From positions 33,020,001 to 33,084,000 of the forward strand of contig OX637394.1 in the NCBI GenBank assembly GCA_951799425.1: 64,000 nt of DNA. Direction: 5' to 3'. Positions 61,320-64,000 of this stretch are shown piece by piece. The stretch's first letter is position 1, and every line of letters starts with the position of its first letter. The DNA comes from Ilex aquifolium (taxonomy: Eukaryota; Streptophyta; Magnoliopsida; Aquifoliales; Aquifoliaceae). The notes under the pieces were generated by a model, which saw nothing but the letters and a program-made list of their open reading frames with translations, made no database searches and had not been told where the DNA came from. The translations under genes were made by a program, and so were the position numbers.

Positions 61320-63581
61320 TGGTTTGATAAATTGAATTTTATTAGATGATTTTGGATGTTAATTTGATGAATTGAGTTTTAATTGGATGATTTTGAATAT
61401 AAATTGGATGAATTGAATGTTAATTTAGTATTAATTTGATTAATTTAATATTTATTTGATGAATTGAATGTTAAGTTAATTTGATGAATTAATTATTTAT
61501 TAGATGGAATTGAATGTGAGTTTGATGAATTGAGTATTAATGTTGTGTTAATTTTATGAATTCAAAGTTAATTTAGTGTTAATTTGAAGAAGTGAATATT
61601 AATTTGGTGATAATTTGATGAATTGAATATTAATTGGATGAAATTGAATCTTAATTTGATGAATTTAATTTTAAATAGTTAATTTCAATGTTAATTTTAT
61701 GAACTAAATGTTTATTATACAAAATGAAATGTTAATTTGTTGAATTGAATGCTAATTTAGTGTTGTTTTGATGAATTAAATATTTATTCAATGAATTTTT
61801 ATATTACATTGGTGTTGGTTTAATAAATTGAATTTTTATTAGATGATTTTGGATGTTAATTTGATGAATTGAGTGTAAATTAGATGAATTTGAATATATA
61901 TTTGATAAATTGAATGTTAGGTTAGTTTGATGAATTAAATGTTTATTAGATAGAATTGAATGTGAATTTAATGAATTGAATATTAATTTTGTGTTAATTT
62001 GATGAATTGAATGTTAGTTTGGTGTTGATTTGAAGAATTGAAAGTTAATTTGGTGTTAATTTGATGAATTGAATATTAAATAGTTAATTTAAATGTTAAT
62101 TTAATGAATTGAATGTTTATTATTCGAAATGAAATGTTAATTTGTTAAATTGAATGTTAATTTGGTATTGATTTGATGAATTAAATCTTTATTAGATGAT
62201 TTTATATTTTAATTTGATGAATTGAATGTTAATTTAATGAATTAAATATTAATTTGATGACTTGAATTTTAATTTGGTGTTAATATGATAATTTGAATGT
62301 TAAGTTGATGAATTAAATGTTTATTAGATGAAATTGAATGTTGATTTGAAGAATTGAATATTAATTTGTTATTTATTTGAATAATTAAACGTTTATTGGA
62401 TAAAATTGCACGTTACTTTGGTGTTAATTTGTTAAATCGAGAATTTTCGATGTTAATTTTATGAATTGAATGTTACTTGAATGAATTTGAATATAAATTG
62501 GATGAGATTGAATGTTACGTTGATTAATTAAATGTTTATTAGGTAAAATTAAATGTTGATTTGAAAAATTGAATGTTAATTTAGTGTAAATTTGATGAAT
62601 TGAGTATTAATTGCATGTTACTTATTGATTTAATAAATTGAGTATTTATTGGATGAGTTTGGATGTTAATTTGATGAATTATAATATCAAAAGGTTAAAA
62701 GTGTAATATCAAATGGATAAAAGTGTAATATGATAGGAGAAGTAAGTATAATTATACACACGATCGGTCCACCATTCCTAGGACCGGTCTTAGTTTAAAT
62801 TATATTTACACCCCTAAACTATAACACTATTTTTATTTTGTTCCCAATCTAACCCAACACAATTAAATTAACATTCAATTTCATGAAATTAATATTTAAT
62901 TCATCAAATTAATACTAAATCGACATTCAATTCATCCAATTACCACTCAATTTATCAAAATTAACAACCAAAATAATCCAAAAAAAATTTAATTTATCAA
63001 ATCAACACCAAACCAAAGTAATATGAAAATTAATCAAATAAACATTTAATTCATTAACTCAACTCTAAATTAACATCACATTTCATCTAATAAACATTCA
63101 ATTAATAAATAAACGATGGTAATTTGATAAATTGAGTGTATATTTAATGCACTTGAATATAAATTAAATGAATTGAATGTTAATTTTATGTTAATTTGAT
63201 GAATTGAATATTAATTGGATGTGATTGAATGTTAAGTTGATGAATTAAATGTTTATTAGATGAAATTAAATGTTGATTTGAAGAATTGAATGTTAATTTG
63301 TTATTTATTTGAAAAATTAAACGTTTATTGGATGAAATTGCACGTTACTTTGGTGTTAATTTTTTAAATCGAGGATTTTTGATGTAAAATTTTATGAATT
63401 GAATGTTACTTGAATGAATTTGAATATAAATTGGATGAGATTGAATGTTACGTTGATGAATTAAATGTTTATTACGTAAAATTAAATGTTGATTTGAAGA
63501 ATTGAATGTTAATTTGGTGTAAATTTGATGAATTGAGTATTAATTGCATGTTACTTGTTGATTTAACAAATTGAGTATTTA
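61320..63581. repeat. AT-rich satellite, right outer block
   Basis: Mirror of about 15,237-17,498. A CCGGTCCTAGG module lies at about 62,677-62,861. Polarity reverses at about 62,860 and again near 63,115, matching the left arm. Ends at ATTTA, a candidate target site for LTR G. Confidence 0.92.
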
Positions 63582-64000
63582 TGTAAAACCCGGGAAATTT
63601 GGATTTTTTTTTTTTAAAAAGGGCAAAATAGTAATTTGCCACTACAATGCGTATTTAAAATACTCATGTTTTAGACCTCGGATGAGGAAACAGAGTTCGA
63701 TGTTGAATTCGTATCGCGAAAACGAGTCACCTTGTCAAATTTCGTCGAATTCCAAGATAGTCGGATTTTGCACGTCGTTCGAGGCGACTGCGTGGCGAAT
63801 GACCTCACGAACGTCCCCATAAATGAGTTTTATAAAATTTCCTTAAAATTAAGTTTAAGTTTAAGTTTAAATAAAATTAATTTGAACTTAAACCGGGACC
63901 AAATAAATCGTTTCGGGACGAAATCGAACCCAATTAAGCGAGGGACACGTGGCACGACGTAGGCCGAGTATTTAAAACTATAAATAGGGGTAAATATCTA
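63582..64000 (+). mobile_element. LTR G, 5' end only
   Basis: TGTAAAACCCGGGAAATTTGG opens an LTR of the C/D/E superfamily: it shares GGGCAAAATAGTAATTTGCC, the CCTCGGATGAGGAAAC block and TATAAATAGGGG at 63,979 in the expected order. It is not present at the equivalent site of the left arm (15,236). The rest is beyond the window, so solo or full-length status is unknown. Confidence 0.88.

Larger units (their letters stand above)
39376..63582 (-). repeat. Right arm of the giant inverted repeat
   Basis: Mirror copy of 15,236-39,368, about 74 bp longer overall. The length difference comes mainly from a longer TA microsatellite in solo LTR C' (about 59,167-59,240) and an extra minisatellite unit near 56.25 kb. 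It is the better-preserved arm for the Tekay-like pol: it lacks the 2-bp deletion found in the left copy and several amino-acid changes. The match stops at 63,582, exactly where a TGTAAAACCC LTR terminus begins. Confidence 0.97.

Noticed and set aside
1..64000. Host protein-coding genes, tRNA, rRNA or organelle-derived segments
   Set aside because: Every sizeable ORF traces to gypsy gag-pol, LTR sequence or satellites. The only tRNA-like matches are 12-18 nt primer-binding sites.

Overview
The window looks like gene-free plant nuclear DNA, probably heterochromatic and from a flowering plant. Everything with recognisable coding capacity belongs to Ty3/gypsy LTR retrotransposons (reverse transcriptase FIDD/FVDD, RNase H, integrase HHCC and D,D(35)E, chromodomain-like C-termini; LTRs of 2-3 kb; tRNA-iMet-type primer sites reading TGGTATCAGAGC). 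They sit in two kinds of low-complexity DNA: an AT-rich imperfect satellite built on words like ATTCAATTCATCAAATTAAC, and a 22-bp minisatellite built on GGTTCCAACTTTTTTGGG. I see no host protein gene, rRNA, tRNA or CRISPR array. The species cannot be named from this sequence.

The dominant feature is a giant, nearly perfect inverted repeat. The left arm (about 15,236-39,368) and right arm (about 39,376-63,582) are each about 24.1-24.2 kb. They are separated by 7 bp (39,369-39,375) and are reverse complements of each other, so every element in 15.2-39.4 kb recurs in mirror image. Near the centre, paired positions sum to 78,744 exactly. Further out the sum drifts to 78,743, 78,745, 78,766 and 78,818 through small indels. 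The arms also differ by scattered substitutions, so they are not literal copies of one read.

Layout. 1-5,269: 3' end of gypsy element A (+) and its 3' LTR. 5,270-5,828: minisatellite and AT-satellite fragments. 5,829-14,751: decayed minus-strand gypsy element B with most of pol missing and a related LTR lodged inside it. 14,752-17,498: AT satellite; the left arm starts within it. Left arm, outside to centre: solo LTR C (17,504-20,488, TSD ACACC), AT satellite, minisatellite, a full-length Tekay-like element D (22,679-32,608, TSD GGTTC) inserted into that minisatellite, more minisatellite, an unclassified 1.4 kb block, solo LTR E (35,284-37,633, TSD AAATA), and the 5' half of another gypsy element F (LTR, primer site, gag). 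F's gag is cut at the palindrome centre. Right arm: the same list reversed (F', E', block, minisatellite, D' 46,136-56,066, minisatellite, AT satellite, C' 58,278-61,314, AT satellite). At 63,582 a new LTR (G) interrupts the right arm and runs off the window.

Relative order of events that can be read: element D inserted, its two LTRs diverged, then the whole block was duplicated as a palindrome (LTR-specific differences are the same in both arms), then the arms diverged by substitutions, a 2-bp deletion in the left pol, 44-bp (two-unit) minisatellite indels, a TA-microsatellite length difference, and probably insertion of LTR G. Whether the palindrome exists in the genome or is an assembly or fold-back product cannot be settled from sequence alone.
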